A stretch of DNA of 47,559 nt from Tepidimonas charontis (GTDB lineage Bacteria > Pseudomonadota > Gammaproteobacteria > Burkholderiales > Burkholderiaceae_C), in contig NZ_VJON01000020.1 of the NCBI RefSeq assembly GCF_007556685.1, positions 1 through 47,559 on the forward strand, written 5' to 3'. Made by a program: the position numbers and the translations under genes. Below, in pieces: positions 45,866-47,559 of the stretch. Numbering within the stretch: position 1 is the first letter of the stretch; each line of letters starts with the position of its first letter. The notes under the pieces are model-generated. The model was not told the DNA's origin. It saw nothing but the letters and a program-made list of their open reading frames with translations, and ran no database searches.

Positions 45866-47296
45866 ATGCACATCCACGTCTTGGGCATTTGCGGCACCTT
45901 CATGGGCGGGCTGGCCGCGCTGGCGCGCGAAGCCGGCCACCGTGTCACCGGCTGTGACGCCGGGGTCTACCCGCCGATGAGCGAGCAGCTGCGCGCCTTG
46001 GGTATCGAATTGATCGAAGGCTACGGGGCCGATCAGCTGGCGCTGCGCCCCGACCTCTTCGTGGTGGGCAACGTGGTCAGCCGTGCACGCCAGCCGGATG
46101 GCAGGCCCAAATTCCCCTTGATGGAGGCGATCCTGGACGCCGGCGCCCGCTACAGCAGCGGGCCGCAGTGGCTGCACGAACACGTGCTGCACGGCCGCCA
46201 CGTACTGGCGGTGGCGGGCACGCACGGCAAAACCACCACCACCGCCATGCTGGCGTGGATTTTGGAACACGCCGGCCACGCACCCGGCTTTTTGGTGGGC
46301 GGCGTGCCGCTGGATTTCGGTGTGTCGGCGCGCCTGGGACGGCTGCCCGCGGCGGGCCAACGCACCCCGTTCGTCATCGAAGCCGACGAGTACGACACCG
46401 CCTTTTTCGACAAGCGCAGCAAGTTCGTGCACTACGCGCCGCGCACGGCGGTATTGAACAACCTGGAGTTCGACCACGCCGACATCTTCGACGATCTGGC
46501 CGCGATCGAGCGCCAGTTTCACCACCTGCTGCGCACCGTGCCGGCCAGCGGCCGCGTGATCGTCAATGGACTGGAAGAAAGTTTGGCGCGCGTGCTGCAC
46601 CAGGGTCTGTGGAGCGAGCTGCGCACCTTTGGCGCCGCCAACAGCGACTATGTGGCCGAGGGTGAACCGCACGACTTTACGGTGTTGCGCCATGGCCAGC
46701 CGGTGGCGCGGGTGCAGTGGGCGCTGACGGGCACGCACAACCAGCTCAATGCGCTGGCGGCCATCGCCGCCGCCGACCATGTGGGGGTGCCCCCGGCGCA
46801 GGCGGCCGAGGCGCTGGCGCGCTTTGCCGGCGTGCGCCGACGGCTGGAAGTGCGGGGCACGGTGGCGTTGCCCGGCGGTGCGGTCACCGTCTATGACGAC
46901 TTCGCCCACCACCCGACGGCCATTCGCACCACCGTGGACGGCCTGCGCCGCCGCCTGGACCGCGAGGGCCGGGGCAGCGAGCGTATTCTGGCGATCTTCG
47001 AGCCGCGCTCCAACACCATGAAGCTTGGCACGATGAAGGCGCAGCTGCCGTGGGCGTTGGCGGGGGCGGACCTGGCGTTCTGCCACGCCGGCGGGCTGGA
47101 TTGGGATGCCCACGCAGCGCTGGCGCCGCTGGCCGGGCGCGCTCAGGTGGCACCGGACATCGATACCCTGATGGCGCAGGTACTGGCCGCGGTGCGCCCG
47201 GGCGACCACCTGCTGTGCATGAGCAACGGCGCCTTCGGCGGCGTGCACGAGCGGCTGCTGGCGGCGCTGCGCTCTCGCGCTCCAGCGGCGGCTTGA
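45866..47296 (+). CDS. mpl: UDP-MurNAc:L-Ala-gamma-D-Glu-meso-Dap ligase Mpl
   Basis: Joins recycled murein tripeptide to UDP-MurNAc, feeding peptidoglycan synthesis; cytoplasmic Mur ligase, 476 residues. Start MHIHVLGICGTFMGGLAALA is the N-terminal nucleotide-binding domain. The central domain has AVAGTHGKTTTTAM (ATP P-loop, G118-T124), EADEYDTAFFDKRSKFVHY and LEFDHADIF. The C-terminal domain has YDDFAHHPTAI and FEPRSNTMKLG. All key residues of the Mpl class are in place. With slt, anmK and the M23 peptidase it completes a picture of cell-wall recycling in this window. Confidence 0.96.
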   Translation: MHIHVLGICGTFMGGLAALAREAGHRVTGCDAGVYPPMSEQLRALGIELIEGYGADQLALRPDLFVVGNVVSRARQPDGRPKFPLMEAILDAGARYSSGPQWLHEHVLHGRHVLAVAGTHGKTTTTAMLAWILEHAGHAPGFLVGGVPLDFGVSARLGRLPAAGQRTPFVIEADEYDTAFFDKRSKFVHYAPRTAVLNNLEFDHADIFDDLAAIERQFHHLLRTVPASGRVIVNGLEESLARVLHQGLWSELRTFGAANSDYVAEGEPHDFTVLRHGQPVARVQWALTGTHNQLNALAAIAAADHVGVPPAQAAEALARFAGVRRRLEVRGTVALPGGAVTVYDDFAHHPTAIRTTVDGLRRRLDREGRGSERILAIFEPRSNTMKLGTMKAQLPWALAGADLAFCHAGGLDWDAHAALAPLAGRAQVAPDIDTLMAQVLAAVRPGDHLLCMSNGAFGGVHERLLAALRSRAPAAA

Positions 47297-47386
47297 CCTG
47301 GTGCGCGGCAAGCCTCGGCCTTCAGGCCGGGGAAGGATAGCGCGGACGCCGTAGGCGTCCCATAGGCCAGGCGTATCATTTCGCCC
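47297..47386. mobile_element. Left end of an IS200/IS605-type (TnpB) element with two hairpins
   Basis: Between the mpl stop and the tnpB start are two stem-loops: CGGCCT / AGGCCG with a two-base loop near 47318-47331, and GGACGCC / GGCGTCC with loop GTA at 47344-47360. Subterminal hairpins of this kind are recognised in IS200/IS605 ends. The insertion abuts the mpl stop codon. The exact cleavage site and the right end are outside what can be seen. Confidence 0.55.
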
Positions 47387-47559
47387 ATGCAACGTCTGCA
47401 AGCCTTCAAATACGAAACGATGCCGATCGGCGAACAGCAGCGCCAGATGCGCCGCTTTGCCGGGTCGTGCCGCTTCGTCTTCAACAAGGCGCTGGCGTTG
47501 CAGAAGGAACGCTACGAGCAAGGCGAGAAGAAGCTCGGCTACGCCGGCCTGTGCAAGCT
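47387..47559 (+). CDS. tnpB: IS200/IS605-type TnpB (OrfB) protein, N-terminal part only
   Basis: The first 57 residues before the window ends: MQRLQAFKYETMPIGEQQRQ, then RFAGSCRFVFNKALALQKERYEQ. This is the N-terminal helix-turn-helix/wedge part of TnpB, the RNA-guided nuclease of IS200/IS605-like elements and ancestor of Cas12. The RuvC catalytic residues and any omega-RNA lie beyond the right edge, so activity cannot be assessed. No tnpA is seen on the left, so it may be a TnpB-only (IS1341-like) element. Confidence 0.8.
   Translation, partial: MQRLQAFKYETMPIGEQQRQMRRFAGSCRFVFNKALALQKERYEQGEKKLGYAGLCK

Overview
The window is GC-rich, densely coded chromosomal DNA of a betaproteobacterium. 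Protein similarity and gene order (ahcY-tlyA-metF with an SAH riboswitch, ruvAB-phoH-ybeY, tyrS/M23/anmK/erpA/rpsI/rplM, ispB-tRNA-Pro) suggest Burkholderiales, probably a Comamonadaceae/Tepidimonas-like organism. That placement is inference from memory, not a database result. Most of the window is conserved housekeeping DNA. The accessory material lies at the left edge, around 10-12.5 kb, and at the right edge.

Layout. 1-250: 3' end of an insertion sequence (transposase tail, a 28-bp palindrome, tandem terminal repeats). 300-2230 (minus): a decayed TRAP transporter operon. dctP has an internal frameshifting deletion, dctQ is cut short, dctM is absent, and an unidentified gene fragment with its own frameshift follows, then a small membrane protein. 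2574-5964: a perfect 24-bp operator palindrome, then icmF (fused isobutyryl-CoA mutase). 5993-9850: fthC, a soluble lytic transglycosylase and an NDUFA9-like SDR. 9864-12486: an accessory block of a FadL-type porin, a DUF302 lipoprotein and a divergent CsoR-family regulator that lacks the usual metal ligands. 12514-19030: cca, trxC, DUF2905, a MidA-like methyltransferase, a folM-like SDR, folB, ttcA and a lipoprotein. 19053-22521: cheV, a histidine phosphatase and glpK. 22567-25742: ruvBA (minus), phoH and ybeY. 25758-33515: a CDF transporter, tyrS, an M23 peptidase, anmK, erpA, rpsI-rplM and rlmJ. 33533-38270 (minus): an SAH riboswitch followed by ahcY, tlyA, metF and metY, a methyl-cycle and methionine unit. 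38373-39467: ispB and tRNA-Pro(CGG). 39521-44646: a cyclic-di-GMP cluster (degenerate HD-GYP, intact HD-GYP, PAS-GGDEF-EAL). 44675-47296: a TlpA-like redoxin, a conserved hypothetical and mpl. 47297-47559: left end of an IS200/IS605-type element with the start of tnpB, cut by the window edge.

The least explained signal is the link between the broken TRAP operon and the FadL/DUF302 block. Both carry a near-identical 24-bp element containing TTACCCTAGG upstream of the first gene, and both have an exact 24-bp repeat just 3' of a minus-strand gene. This suggests one shared regulon for uptake of an unknown substrate, with one arm decaying. The best supported regulatory elements are the SAH riboswitch upstream of ahcY and the palindrome upstream of icmF.
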